A stretch of DNA of 64,000 nt from Butyricicoccus_A sp963620595 (GCA_963620595.1 CAVFAY010000007.1:32273-96272); one strand, 5' to 3'; shown: positions 33,636 through 43,357, counted from the first letter of the stretch. Numbers and translations: made by a program. The notes: generated from the letters alone by a model not told the origin.

Positions 33636-34667
33636 TCACAAGTAACCCGCCACATTTTCCTTTGTCACCGGTTCAAAAGGAATCCAAAAGATCGAATCAC
33701 TATACGCTTCACCGGAGTCGTCCAATGCACCGAGATCATCCATGCCAAAGTCTAAGCTCTTGCCATGAATCAGATTGTCTGCGGCAATAATCGCCGCTTT
33801 TCCCTGTCCCGCTGCGTTTTGGAACACAGTCATCGCTAAATCACCGTTTTCAATGGCTTTCGCGCCGTCCGCTGTACAGTCGATGCCAACAATTAGGAAA
33901 TCAATTGTCACGCCTGCTTCCTTGCATGCTTCAATTGCTCCCAATGCCATCGCATCGTTATTTGCAATAATGCAATCAAATTTCGTTCCGGCAACCAATA
34001 ACGGCTGAATCATCTCCTGTGCTGTCGGTCTGTCACATTCAGCAACAAGCGGTGCAGAAGCGGGTATTGGAGTAACCCCATTGTCCTTCATTGCCTTGAG
34101 TACACCTTCCGTTCGTTTTGTAATCGAAGCATATCCCAAAGGGCCTTGAAGCATCAAATACTTTGCTTCCTTTTTCCCTTGTTCCTTGAAATAGTTTGCC
34201 AGCCACTCTCCCTGATAGTATCCAGATAGATTCTCATCAGAGCCGATATACACGACGTTTTCCGCATTCAGTTCAGAATAATCTCCAGGCGGCTGATTGA
34301 CGAAGATAAGATTTTTGTCACCGACTGCATCAATCAGTGACTGCGTTCCTTCCGCATTAACCGGCAGGCAGATAACAGCTTCTGCGCCGCCATTCACAGC
34401 GGTTTCGATATACTGAATCTGCTTGGATAAATCATACTGGGCATCCTGAGATACCACCTTGTATCCAAGCGGCTCAGCTTCAGCAACCATTGCCGTCTCA
34501 ATCGCGGACATAAACTCGTCTCGATTTGCCATGACAAAGGTCAATTCTGTCAGACCATTCTGTGCAGCAGCTGCTGAATCAGAATTGTTTCCTCCACTAC
34601 AGCCTGATAACAAGCCCGCAGAAATCGCTCCAATTGATAGCAGTGCCATCACGCAGTTCTTTTTCAT
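33636..34667 (-). CDS. Orphan sugar-type substrate-binding lipoprotein
   Basis: 343 aa. Signal peptide MKKNCVMALLSIGAISAGLLSGC with lipobox LLSGC, Cys23 to be lipidated and anchored outside the membrane. The mature part is a Peripla_BP_4-type (RbsB/LsrB-like) solute-binding fold: ETAVNGGAEAVICLPVNAEGTQSLIDAV, IIANNDAMALGAIEACKEAG and DFLIVGIDCTADGAKAIENGDLAMTVFQNAAGQGKAAI. No ABC permease or ATPase is near. It is encoded 11 bp after the GRE activase, so it may capture the GRE substrate or present it to a sensor. Confidence 0.85.
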   Translation of the reverse strand: MKKNCVMALLSIGAISAGLLSGCSGGNNSDSAAAAQNGLTELTFVMANRDEFMSAIETAMVAEAEPLGYKVVSQDAQYDLSKQIQYIETAVNGGAEAVICLPVNAEGTQSLIDAVGDKNLIFVNQPPGDYSELNAENVVYIGSDENLSGYYQGEWLANYFKEQGKKEAKYLMLQGPLGYASITKRTEGVLKAMKDNGVTPIPASAPLVAECDRPTAQEMIQPLLVAGTKFDCIIANNDAMALGAIEACKEAGVTIDFLIVGIDCTADGAKAIENGDLAMTVFQNAAGQGKAAIIAADNLIHGKSLDFGMDDLGALDDSGEAYSDSIFWIPFEPVTKENVAGYL

Positions 34668-34678
34668 CTTCTCTCCTC

Positions 34679-35494
34679 CTAACTATCTGTCGTAGTTGAC
34701 AACTTTCGCGTAAATCCACTGGAGACAATTTTGCTCGGGTCAAAGGTTGTGCCACCGGCATGAACCATTGCTTGCACTTCTGCATCTGTCATCAGCGGTG
34801 TGCGAATCCAAATCGCCGGATTCGATTGATGTTTGTCTCGATATGCCGTCAATCGATGCAGATTTTCTAAAATCTGCGTATTATCTACTCCGGTTAGCTG
34901 TTTGTGTGCAGCATTGTCTGCTACTTTTACATCATATAAGACCAAATCCACATAAGGGAGCATGGCTTCATATGCTGTCCAATCAGCAAATCCGCTTGTA
35001 TCCAGAGCTGTATGTATCCCGGCCGCTTTGAGTTTCTTGAGTAGTTCTGTCACTGCACGATACTGCACAGCAGGTTCACCACCGGATACGGTTACACCGC
35101 CGCCAAAACTGTGAAAAAATTGTCTATCTGCTATCGCTCTGTCAAATAATGTGTCCAAAGAATACCATTCTGCTTCCTGACGCAGTGCCCCTCCCGGACA
35201 CTCTGAGACGCATTTCTCCGGAATATCGGTATGCTCTGCAATCAGTACCGGCTGTCCGTCTTGGATGGTGACAATATCTTTGCCCGCCAACATGGTACAC
35301 ATTCGGCATCCAAGGCATTTCTTTTTTTCATATGTCACATGGTTTTCCAATGACATTCCTTCCGGATTATGGCACCATTTACAATGCAGAGGACAGCCCT
35401 TCATGAAAATGGTCGTCCGCATACCGGGCCCATCGTGTATCGTGCCGCGGTAAATATCAAATACCCACGCACCGGTTTCCTCTGGTTTCCGCAT
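34679..35494 (-). CDS. Glycyl radical enzyme activase (radical SAM)
   Basis: 271 aa. The radical SAM cluster is CxxxCxxC at Cys34, Cys38 and Cys41 (MKGCPLHCKWCHNPE); TVSGGEP is the SAM-binding motif. An extra ferredoxin-like insert has Cys60, 63, 66, 95 and 99, fewer than the eight cysteines of two full clusters. GGAGGAGG precedes ATG 35494. It installs the glycyl radical on the GRE encoded 29 bp upstream. Confidence 0.9.
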   Translation of the reverse strand: MRKPEETGAWVFDIYRGTIHDGPGMRTTIFMKGCPLHCKWCHNPEGMSLENHVTYEKKKCLGCRMCTMLAGKDIVTIQDGQPVLIAEHTDIPEKCVSECPGGALRQEAEWYSLDTLFDRAIADRQFFHSFGGGVTVSGGEPAVQYRAVTELLKKLKAAGIHTALDTSGFADWTAYEAMLPYVDLVLYDVKVADNAAHKQLTGVDNTQILENLHRLTAYRDKHQSNPAIWIRTPLMTDAEVQAMVHAGGTTFDPSKIVSSGFTRKLSTTTDS

Positions 35495-35523
35495 GGCATT
35501 GGCACCTCCTCCTGTTGACTGAT

Positions 35524-37800
35524 TTACAGTCTGTCGTAGTTTACGCGCTCAATAAACTCTTTTTGCAGCTTTTTACCCAAACCAACAAAATGTGCAGAAA
35601 ATCCTGTAACCTTTACAACAATATCCTGATTTTCCGGTTTTTCCGGATGGTCATAGGCATCCTGCAAATTGTCGAAGCTGATCACGTTAAGGTTCACCTG
35701 CACGCATCCCATGCGCATCGCTGCAATAGAGAAGTTTTGAATATAACTGCCTGCATTTTCTTTCCCATCAAAGAATTTTGGCTGCAAATCTACTTGCAAT
35801 GATCCGCCTTGGAACTTACGAAAATCTACCTTGCACAAAGAATGCACCGTCGCCGTGATCCCTTCTGTATTTCTGCCGTGCATCGGATTGCAGCCGTGAG
35901 CCAACGGCTCTTCCGCATGTCTGTCATCCGGCGTTGCGCCGACGACCGGTCCTGCATAGGTGTGCCCCATAAACTGAAACAGCGATGGCCGGAAGTGAAA
36001 TCCCTTGATATTCCGCTTACTGTAAAACATCTCATACAGTTGGTAAGCCACATCCTGATATACGGCATCCACATCATCTTGATTGTTTCCAAACTTATGC
36101 TGTTTCAGCATAATATGCCGCATCAGTTCCTGACCTGCCCAATCTGTAGCCACGGCATCCCGTATCTGCTCTAATGTAAACCTCTTTTCCTCAAAAACCA
36201 CCTTTTTAATCGCAAACAAAGAATCCACCACGTTTGGCACACCCAAAATATTAACCGAAGTATACGCGTTATTGATACTGCCGGGATCTGTGATATCCAG
36301 ACCTTTTTCAATCGGACCATGTGCCATCAGGGACGTAATCATTTCCGGCCAGAGTCTGGACTGCCATTCATATACTTTGTTTTTGAACCCAACCATAGCA
36401 TCTGCTGTGCGATTCACTTCCTCCGTATACAGCTCCCATAACTGCTCATACGATTGAATCCGCTGCGCAACACCTCGGTCAATCGCACGTTCCAACTGCT
36501 GAGGCAAAACCAAGCAGTTCAAATCGTGATCGCAATACTCATTGCCTGGTGAGCAGTACCACTGACAGCCGGAATATGCTACCGCTTTTGCATCCTGCTC
36601 GGAATATCCCGATTGCAATTCTGAATCGCGCATGACATCAAAATTTGTCAGAGAAGGAACTCCCGTGCCGTGTCTTGCCAAAATATCGCATACATACGCA
36701 TAAAACTCTTTGTTGATATCCTCATGCCACATGACACCGATTTGATTAAAACCGCCGATCATATCATAGGCTTCCATCAAAATCCACGTCACATCGTTGA
36801 CGGCATCTTTTCCGTCTCTATCTCTGCCTGCACAGGAACAATAGCCCGCATCTTTGAGATACATCTCCGCAATCAAGTCGCGGGCCTCTGCACGCGTAAT
36901 TCTTCCGGCCTTTTGATCCGCTTCATAAAATGGCTGCAGCAGTAAATCAAATCGTCCCAGTCCGTTTCCGACTGCATTGATCATGTCAAACATTTTGTAA
37001 AACATCAGCCATTGAACAGCCTGATGAAACGTCTGCGGAATGCCGTCCGAATGCAAGCCGGAAATTGCTCTGCAATTTTCCGCAACCTCTAAATAAATGG
37101 CTTTTTGCTGTGCATCCGACTCTGTATCTGCTCGTCTTTCCGCTTCTTCCGCATATTTTTCAATATACTGACTGATGGTTTTCACAACAACCTGCTGTGC
37201 TTTGAGGTAATCTGCCCGATGGGAATTGCCATATTTCTCCCATTGTTCCGTGTAATGGACGACTTTTTTCAAAACACCGCCCCAGCCTAGCTGTAAGCCG
37301 ATGGACAAATCCGGGCATGTGTGCGCATGAGAAATTCCTCCCGCACCCAATTCTCGCAGTGCATCGCCCAATGCGTAAATTTCCGGCGTGAAGCGATACG
37401 CACGAATTTCATCCATCGCCCAATGATATTCACCGACGATACGTTCTCCTTCATAAATTTCTGCCGGAGAATGTTCCATCAAAAAAGCAAAATCCTTTGC
37501 CCAACTCATTGTCGTATATTCCAAACCATGAACCTTAGAAGGCACTTGATCTAAATACGGAAAGTCCTGCCAATTATCTACACGACAATTTCTGTCTCCA
37601 ATACAAATACGGGTTTCCTTGTTTGCGAACTCACCGGACGCCGGTGCAAATGCTGGGGATTCACCGGAATAGTGATAAATCAAAAATTCTGGATTATCCG
37701 CATAAACATTGCGTGCGCCGCTTTCAGAAATGGCCTGGCTTCTATCAGCCAGCATTTTCATTCTCTCGCTCTGTTCAAACATACATCCATTCAGTCCCAT
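35524..37800 (-). CDS. Glycyl radical enzyme of unrecognised class (GCQWYC active-site loop)
   Basis: 758 aa from ATG 37800; ATG 37803 is only 3 nt from GGAG. It is a PFL-like fold with the C-terminal radical loop KVTGFSAHF, Gly733, and a central cysteine loop VAYSGCQWYCSPGNEYC, Cys412 and Cys416. The CxE motif of dehydratases, lyases and decarboxylases (GCVE) is absent, and so is the adjacent Cys-Cys of pyruvate formate-lyase. Spacing of Cys412 and Gly733 is very close to PFL (418/419 and 734). It is followed by its activase and a binding lipoprotein. Substrate unknown. The N-terminus is short and the region 315-330 is also cysteine-rich (GYCSCAGRD). Confidence 0.87.
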   Translation of the reverse strand: MGLNGCMFEQSERMKMLADRSQAISESGARNVYADNPEFLIYHYSGESPAFAPASGEFANKETRICIGDRNCRVDNWQDFPYLDQVPSKVHGLEYTTMSWAKDFAFLMEHSPAEIYEGERIVGEYHWAMDEIRAYRFTPEIYALGDALRELGAGGISHAHTCPDLSIGLQLGWGGVLKKVVHYTEQWEKYGNSHRADYLKAQQVVVKTISQYIEKYAEEAERRADTESDAQQKAIYLEVAENCRAISGLHSDGIPQTFHQAVQWLMFYKMFDMINAVGNGLGRFDLLLQPFYEADQKAGRITRAEARDLIAEMYLKDAGYCSCAGRDRDGKDAVNDVTWILMEAYDMIGGFNQIGVMWHEDINKEFYAYVCDILARHGTGVPSLTNFDVMRDSELQSGYSEQDAKAVAYSGCQWYCSPGNEYCDHDLNCLVLPQQLERAIDRGVAQRIQSYEQLWELYTEEVNRTADAMVGFKNKVYEWQSRLWPEMITSLMAHGPIEKGLDITDPGSINNAYTSVNILGVPNVVDSLFAIKKVVFEEKRFTLEQIRDAVATDWAGQELMRHIMLKQHKFGNNQDDVDAVYQDVAYQLYEMFYSKRNIKGFHFRPSLFQFMGHTYAGPVVGATPDDRHAEEPLAHGCNPMHGRNTEGITATVHSLCKVDFRKFQGGSLQVDLQPKFFDGKENAGSYIQNFSIAAMRMGCVQVNLNVISFDNLQDAYDHPEKPENQDIVVKVTGFSAHFVGLGKKLQKEFIERVNYDRL

Positions 37801-38014
37801 CATGTGCTCCTTTCCTATCTCAACCTTTTGCTTCCTTGGTTTTCTTCTGTTTGTATGATACTGCATATCACAAAAAAACAATAGAAAATTTACGACAAAA
37901 ATTAGGAAAATATCGTTTTTTCGTCCATAATTTTTGTTGAATTACGCCAAATCAATCTATATTACCCGTTTATCCTTTTGAAAATCTTATTGTGTTGTTA
38001 TGACGATTTAGCGC

Positions 38015-38055
38015 AAAAAATACCGACAGGAAGGAGATTCCTGTCGGTAAAAAAG
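38015..38055 (-). terminator. Terminator of GPH paralogue 2
   Basis: TACCGACAGGAA (38021-38032) pairs with TTCCTGTCGGTA (38038-38049), with TATTTTTTG on the minus side. The rest of the gap to the GRE start holds its promoter region, without a clear consensus. Confidence 0.85.
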
Positions 38056-38079
38056 AAGAGAGTAGAGGTATAGTTATAA

Positions 38080-39462
38080 TTATAGTTCGCCGCGTGCTTC
38101 TCGTGCAGACAGTTCCTTCATAATTGTCGGATACTGCTTTTCCAGGTGATGGAAGCACAGCAGGACTGCGGTAACGCCCCACACAACGATAGGGCCTACG
38201 ACATACAGTAAGTAAATGGCATGAACGGCGGAAGCGCTCTGTACAGCTGCCAGGCCGTCATAGCCAGCGGCGGAGAGAATGCCGCCGAATGCGGCACTGG
38301 TCAGGCCGCCGCCCAATTTCGAGCCAACCGATGCGGCACTGTAAATCAGGCCTTCCAAGCGCAAATGCGTTTTCCACTGGCCGTATTCCACGGCGTCCGC
38401 GATGAACGAGAAGATGACGCCCATGAGCGGTGCTTCACCAATGCCGCGCAGGACAGCGGAAACCATCGCAATTGCATAGCTTTCTGCGTTAATCATGAGT
38501 ACCAGCTGTGCGATGATGCAGACAAGTGCACCCAAGAGGGCTAAATTACGCTTGCTGCACTTTTTCAGTGCAATCGGAACAAAAAAGATTGCGACAATCA
38601 TCGGAGCCAGCTCAGCAACATAAATCGGACTGGTCAGCAGACTGTTGTTGAGAATATATTTGCTGTAATAGCTCAGACTCGTACCGGACAATGTCTGATA
38701 AACTGACAGCATTCCCCACAGCAGCAGACCCAGTGCCCAGTACTTGTTTTTGAACAGGGCCTTTAAGCTGGTTCCAATCGGAACCTTGGAATCCTTTTGG
38801 GTTTCAAACTGCACGCGCTCCTTGGTGTTAAAGAAGCAGATGAGCAGCAGAACCAAGGCAATCACAGCGTAAATCGTTGCTGCGATAATCCATGCTCTCT
38901 GGTCATCACCCAGCAGCTTGACCAGCGGCAAGGTAGCCGCCGTTGCCAGGATGCGGCCAAACGGGGAAAGTCCCATACGGATTGCATTGATGACGCCGCG
39001 CTCCTGCTGGTTGCGGGTCATCAGCGATGCCAACGAGGAATACGGCAGATTCAGCGCCGTATAACAGATCGTCTGGATAAAGTTATAGGTAATAAAGACA
39101 TAAATAGTCTTTACGATCCCACTAGCGCCCGCAGGTACTGTGAACAACAGAATACAGCCCACGGCATACGGAACACTCATCCATAAAACCCACGGTCTGG
39201 CTTTGCCGTACTTCGACTTGGTGCGGTCTACGATCAGACCCATGATGACATCGGACGCGCCGTCAAAGACACGAGAAATCAAGATAATCAGACCGATGAC
39301 GCCGACAGAAATGCCAATATAATCGGTATAGAAGAAGGTTAAAATACTGGTTGCCAGACCATAGACGATATTACACGCGGTATCGCCAAGGCCATACGAA
39401 ATTTTTTCTCTCATCGAGACTTTTACGTCTCCGGCAACCTGAATGCCTGTATCTTCACTCAT
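38080..39462 (-). CDS. GPH-family cation:glycoside symporter (paralogue 2)
   Basis: 460-aa GPH symporter almost identical to the one at 21265-22647 (scattered conservative changes such as IDRAWIIAATIY and FQTICYTALN-like positions). Last gene of the module 2 operon after Gfo/Idh and a TIM-barrel isomerase, starting 20 bp after the isomerase stop. It probably imports the sugar or glycoside these enzymes process. Confidence 0.9.
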   Translation of the reverse strand: MSEDTGIQVAGDVKVSMREKISYGLGDTACNIVYGLATSILTFFYTDYIGISVGVIGLIILISRVFDGASDVIMGLIVDRTKSKYGKARPWVLWMSVPYAVGCILLFTVPAGASGIVKTIYVFITYNFIQTICYTALNLPYSSLASLMTRNQQERGVINAIRMGLSPFGRILATAATLPLVKLLGDDQRAWIIAATIYAVIALVLLLICFFNTKERVQFETQKDSKVPIGTSLKALFKNKYWALGLLLWGMLSVYQTLSGTSLSYYSKYILNNSLLTSPIYVAELAPMIVAIFFVPIALKKCSKRNLALLGALVCIIAQLVLMINAESYAIAMVSAVLRGIGEAPLMGVIFSFIADAVEYGQWKTHLRLEGLIYSAASVGSKLGGGLTSAAFGGILSAAGYDGLAAVQSASAVHAIYLLYVVGPIVVWGVTAVLLCFHHLEKQYPTIMKELSAREARGEL

Positions 39463-39482
39463 TTATTTTCTCACCTTCCCTT

Positions 39483-40418
39483 TTATACCATATTGTCTTT
39501 CAACAATCGGGTTGTCTTGCCCAGTGCAAGCAGCGTATCCATTGTGTAGTCCTCGTGCTCGATGGACAGAACGCCGTCATAGCCCATCATCTTGAGGGTG
39601 ACAATGAATTCTCTCCACCAGCGTTCGTCATGGCCGTAGCCCGGGATGGCGAAGTTCCAGGAGCGCTTAGCATATTCCAGTACGCCCTTGCCGTCCAGCA
39701 GGGTATTGGTCTGTGCCGGCTTTTCGATGCGGACGTCCTTGACATGCACGTGGTAAATCGCATCGCCCAATGCGCGAGCCACGGCAATCGGGTCGGCACC
39801 CATCCAGAACAGATGAGAAGGATCGAGATTGAAACCAATCGTCTTGTCTCCGCCGCACGCCTCACGCAGACGGTAGAAGTTTTCCACATCGTGTACGAGC
39901 TGGCAACCGTGCGGCTCCAGAGCCAGACGCGTCACGCCATGCACGTTGGCAACCTTGGTGATCTGCTTCCAGTACGGAATCGCTACTTCGTTCCACTGAT
40001 AATTGAGAATGGTCTGAGTTTCCGGCGGCCAAGAGGTAACTACCCAGTTCGGGAACTTGTCATCCGGGCCGCCGCCAGGCAGACCTGACATCATAACAAC
40101 CTTGTCCAGTCCAAAATATTCGCTGAGCTGGAAGGTTTTGCGTGTCACGGCGTCCTCGCGCTCACCCCATTCGCCCGGGGCGAGCGGATTGCCGGAGCAG
40201 TTGAATGCAGAGATAGAGATGCCATAATCTTTCAGCATACCCTTCATCTCGTCGCGCTTGGTCTCGCTTTCCAGCAGCCCATCCAAATCGACATGCGGCG
40301 CACTCGACCAGTTGCCGCAGCCCAGCTCTACCTGCTCAATACCCAGCTTTTTACAGGTCTTGAGCAGCTCTTCAAATGACTGATTGCCCAGGCAATCTGA
40401 AACAATACCAATTTTCAT
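39483..40418 (-). CDS. Sugar phosphate isomerase/epimerase-type TIM barrel (copy A)
   Basis: 311-aa xylose isomerase-like protein (MKIGIVSDCLGNQSFEELLKTCKKLG start; LALEPHG, GFNLDPSHLFWMGADP, AIYHVHVKDVR and GVLSIEHEDY metal-site strands). Nearly identical to 48821-49759, which lies inverted 8.4 kb away; they differ mainly at the last 15 residues. GGAGAGCG precedes the ATG. Operon partner of a Gfo/Idh dehydrogenase and a GPH symporter. Confidence 0.85.
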   Translation of the reverse strand: MKIGIVSDCLGNQSFEELLKTCKKLGIEQVELGCGNWSSAPHVDLDGLLESETKRDEMKGMLKDYGISISAFNCSGNPLAPGEWGEREDAVTRKTFQLSEYFGLDKVVMMSGLPGGGPDDKFPNWVVTSWPPETQTILNYQWNEVAIPYWKQITKVANVHGVTRLALEPHGCQLVHDVENFYRLREACGGDKTIGFNLDPSHLFWMGADPIAVARALGDAIYHVHVKDVRIEKPAQTNTLLDGKGVLEYAKRSWNFAIPGYGHDERWWREFIVTLKMMGYDGVLSIEHEDYTMDTLLALGKTTRLLKDNMV

Positions 40419-40430
40419 TTTTCGCTCTCC

Positions 40431-41555
40431 TTACTGAATGTCAACCCACTGATGTGTCTCTGCGGATTCCAGAACAGCATCAATAACCTTCATAACCTTT
40501 GTGCCAAATGCAAAATCAATCGCAAACGGCTTGTTTTCTGCCACGCACTTCAGGGTGTGATAGATTTCAATCGTCTTCTGATCTGCATAGCCGATGCAAA
40601 TGCCAGCACCGCCGAAGAACTTGTCATAATCACCATGGCCCGGAGCAATCAAGACGGTCTTAAAGCCGCGCTCTCTCTTGTCGCCGCTGTGACGATAGAT
40701 CTGTACTTCGTTCTGGCGCTCCTGATTGTACACAATGCAGCCCTCTGTCATCTGAATCTCATAGCCCAGAGACATCTTGCGGCCAGCAGCCAGACGATTG
40801 GAAAAGATTGTGCCGCAAGCGCCGTTCTTATAGGTATACATAAACTGTACCAGATCGTCGTTTTCTACCGGCAGCATCTTGCTCGGGTCCTTCGGGTCCG
40901 GACGCTCCGGCACGATAATCTGTGTCATGCCGCAAACAGACTGAATATCGCCAATCAGGTACTGAGACAGGCTGATGGTGTGGCTTGCCAGATCACCCAG
41001 CGCACCAGAAGCCGATGCAGACTTGAACATACGCCATTCGTGCTTCTGTTCCGGATCGTTATAATAGTCCTGATCGTACATGCCACGGAAGTTAACAACG
41101 GTTCCCAGCTCACCAGATGCAATCAGTTCCTTTACATACTGCTGAATCGGGTTCCAGATATAGTTAAAGCCGACAGAAGTAACGATACCTGCCTCTTCAA
41201 CAACCTTGGTTGCGTCCACTGCCTCTTGTGCATTCATGGATAACGGCTTTTCGCAGTATACATGCTTGCCATGCTTGGCAGCTTCTACAGCAATCGGGCA
41301 ATGCTGCTTGTTTGGTGTCGTGATATCCACCATGTCAATATCGTCCGCAGAGACGATTTCCTTCCAGTCGGTTGTCCAACGGGAAAAACCATACTTTTCT
41401 GCCAGTGCCTTCGCATTGTCCTCAAACACATCTGCCACAGCAACCAGTTCCGGTACAACGTCATCTCCGAACACATTTCGTACCGAATGATAGGCAGCCG
41501 CGTGTGTGCGTCCCATAAATCCCGCGCCGATCAGGCCAATTCTAATCTTTTTCAT
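40431..41555 (-). CDS. Gfo/Idh/MocA-family oxidoreductase
   Basis: 374 aa from ATG 41555. Rossmann motif KIRIGLIGAGFMGRTHAAAYHSV, catalytic Lys in YCEKPLSM, Asp/His in GALGDLASHTISLSQ. Oxidises a sugar, polyol or glycoside hydroxyl with NAD(P). First gene of the module 2 operon, with a TATAAT -10 at 41619-41624 on the minus strand and the LacI gene upstream as the likely regulator. Confidence 0.87.
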   Translation of the reverse strand: MKKIRIGLIGAGFMGRTHAAAYHSVRNVFGDDVVPELVAVADVFEDNAKALAEKYGFSRWTTDWKEIVSADDIDMVDITTPNKQHCPIAVEAAKHGKHVYCEKPLSMNAQEAVDATKVVEEAGIVTSVGFNYIWNPIQQYVKELIASGELGTVVNFRGMYDQDYYNDPEQKHEWRMFKSASASGALGDLASHTISLSQYLIGDIQSVCGMTQIIVPERPDPKDPSKMLPVENDDLVQFMYTYKNGACGTIFSNRLAAGRKMSLGYEIQMTEGCIVYNQERQNEVQIYRHSGDKRERGFKTVLIAPGHGDYDKFFGGAGICIGYADQKTIEIYHTLKCVAENKPFAIDFAFGTKVMKVIDAVLESAETHQWVDIQ

Positions 41556-41618
41556 CAAGAAACACCCTTTCATCTCCCGTGCCTTTTTATTGCACGGCAA
41601 CTGTTTGTTTGTGCTTTT

Positions 41619-41906
41619 ATTATACGCAAACGTGCTGTTTGTTTCTATTCGCAGAAAAAACGAGAATATTTTTTGGAATAATCGTACAAAATCGATGTTT
41701 CCTTTTTATGCAGAATATCATAAAGCCTCTCCCATCCCAACGAGATGCCTTTCGTGCCCCTGAACGTGCCATAAAAGGCACGTCTTTTCTTTCCCATTTT
41801 TTTGCGCAAAACGTACAACAAATCTCACTTAGCAACTAAAGGCACGCAAATAAAAGAAGAAAATACCGTGTGGTCAGCGATACATTGCAGCCACACGGTA
41901 TTTTCC
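41619..41906. other. Intergenic region 41556-41913: promoter and two hairpins
   Basis: Contains the minus-strand -10 TATAAT (41619-41624) of module 2, a plus-strand-oriented hairpin ACGTGCC/GGCACGT with a T-rich tail (41764-41783), and the LacI terminator ATACCGTGTGG/CCACACGGTAT (41863-41901). No gene seen. Confidence 0.6.
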
Positions 41907-41913
41907 TTCGTCT

Positions 41914-42957
41914 TTAGATCATTTGTTTCTTGACCAGCAGGTCGATATTCTCATCCACGCCGATAATAATCGGCATCTCAATAAAATCAGAGCTTGGCTT
42001 TCTTCCCCATCGGAAAAATTCCGCCATAACGCGCACCGCGCATTCTCCCTGCCGATACGGTGTCAGTCCAATCGCAAAATCGACAATGCCCCGCCGAATC
42101 AGGGCAGCAATATCCGGCGTAAAATTGTAGCCAACAATCTTTATATGCGTTTGTTTCTGATCCAGCAGCGCCTGTCCGATGTCTCCCGTACAACCGGCTG
42201 TGCTGAAAATACCGCGCAATTTCGGATATTTTTGCAGCAGGGCAACCGTCTTTTCATAGGTAATTACGCTCTGATCGCGGGAATAAATCACTTCTACCGT
42301 TTGAATTGCCGGAAATCGCTCCTGAATCACGTCTTGAAATCCACGCAGGCGTTCTCTGTGCGCGGTGATGTCCGGCATACCGCTGATGACGGCAACCTGT
42401 CCTTCTCCATCAATGCTCTTTGCGAGCAACGACGCCGCGACACGCCCCGAAGTATTGCTGTCCTCCCCGATCAAGCACAACCTCTGCGCCTGAGGAACAT
42501 CGGCATCCACAAAAATTACCGGAATCTGGTTTTGCATAAACGCATTGATTTTTTCATACAATTCCTGACTCTGGATGCCGCGCAAAATGATGCCGTCCAC
42601 GCCGCGTTCCTCTAAATAGTCAAAAATAGCCAAGATTTCCTCCGCTCGATCGCAGTAAAAATATTCTAACCGTAAAATAGACTCCGGCTGCTGTTCACAG
42701 GCATCCGCCATGCCCTTCTGGATATTCGCAAAAAACGCATTGTCCAGTCGCGGCAAAATCACAGCGATAAAACGCTTTTCCTCTTTTGCACATTCTCTTT
42801 TCTCGTATTTTCTCGGCTGATACTGATGTTGGTCAATCACCGCCTGCACGCGTAAACGAACACTTTCGCTGACGCCGGGCCGGTGATGCAGTACCTTATC
42901 TACCGTGCCGCGGGACACCTTTGCCTGTTCTGCAATTTTCCGAATTGTAATCTTCAT
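41914..42957 (-). CDS. LacI-family regulator of sugar module 2
   Basis: 347 aa from ATG 42957 (MKITIRKIAEQAKVSRGTVDKVLHHRPGVSESVRLRVQAVIDQ), the normal start of a LacI HTH. An ATG at 42990 is possible, and the frame stays open to 43245 but passes through hairpins. C-terminal Peripla_BP_4-like sensor (IAVILPRLDNAFFANIQKGMADACEQ). The HTH recognition helix RGTVDKVL is unusual in having Asp-Lys where most have NRAL. Directly upstream of the module 2 operon in the same direction. Confidence 0.87.
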   Translation of the reverse strand: MKITIRKIAEQAKVSRGTVDKVLHHRPGVSESVRLRVQAVIDQHQYQPRKYEKRECAKEEKRFIAVILPRLDNAFFANIQKGMADACEQQPESILRLEYFYCDRAEEILAIFDYLEERGVDGIILRGIQSQELYEKINAFMQNQIPVIFVDADVPQAQRLCLIGEDSNTSGRVAASLLAKSIDGEGQVAVISGMPDITAHRERLRGFQDVIQERFPAIQTVEVIYSRDQSVITYEKTVALLQKYPKLRGIFSTAGCTGDIGQALLDQKQTHIKIVGYNFTPDIAALIRRGIVDFAIGLTPYRQGECAVRVMAEFFRWGRKPSSDFIEMPIIIGVDENIDLLVKKQMI

Positions 42958-43064
42958 GATAGCTTTTACTCGTTTCTCCCCATCCATCTTGCTTTCTCTA
43001 AAGTGTTTTTCATTGTAGCACAACTTTCCTTGTTTGAAAAGACCATGTCCTGTTTCCTGATATA

Positions 43065-43265
43065 GAAAGACCGCCCACAGGCGGTCTTTCTTGGAGAGAG
43101 TGTTGGCAAAACCATAGCTGTGTTTTGCTAAGAAATTAGGAAAGAGAGAAAATGGTACGCTGCCCCGTGCCGGATACGCTGCATCCGTTCCGGCGGATGC
43201 AGTTCCCTGTGTATCGAATCGGCACAGGCGGCAGTTTCTCGTCACAAAAGAGTTTTCTCTTTTGT
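43065..43265 (-). ncRNA. Candidate structured RNA or long leader upstream of the LacI gene
   Basis: A minus-strand promoter TTGCTC (43295-43300), 17-bp spacer, TATGAT (43272-43277) would start a transcript near 43265. It contains an ACAAAAGAG hairpin and a long nested helix at 43160-43234 (CTGCC/GGCAG, GTGCCG/CGGCAC, GATAC/GTATC, CTGCATCCG/CGGATGCAG), and ends at a GAAAGACCGCC/GGCGGTCTTTC hairpin (43065-43090). There is no good coding frame. It could be a stand-alone RNA or an attenuated leader of the LacI gene. Confidence 0.4.
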
Positions 43266-43357
43266 GTATCTATCATACCACGCATTGTTTGCAGGAGCAA
43301 CATGCGATTGTGCCGCAAAAATACTCATTTGTGCTGCATTTTTGACGCAAAGACGCG

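Noticed and set aside
43160..43234. tRNA-like sequence with a TTCGAAT-like segment
   Set aside because: No cloverleaf or CCA-proximal acceptor stem can be formed; it folds as one long nested helix.
42958..43245. 96-codon N-terminal extension of the LacI gene
   Set aside because: It runs through two strong hairpins, has no family similarity, and the LacI HTH starts normally at 42957.
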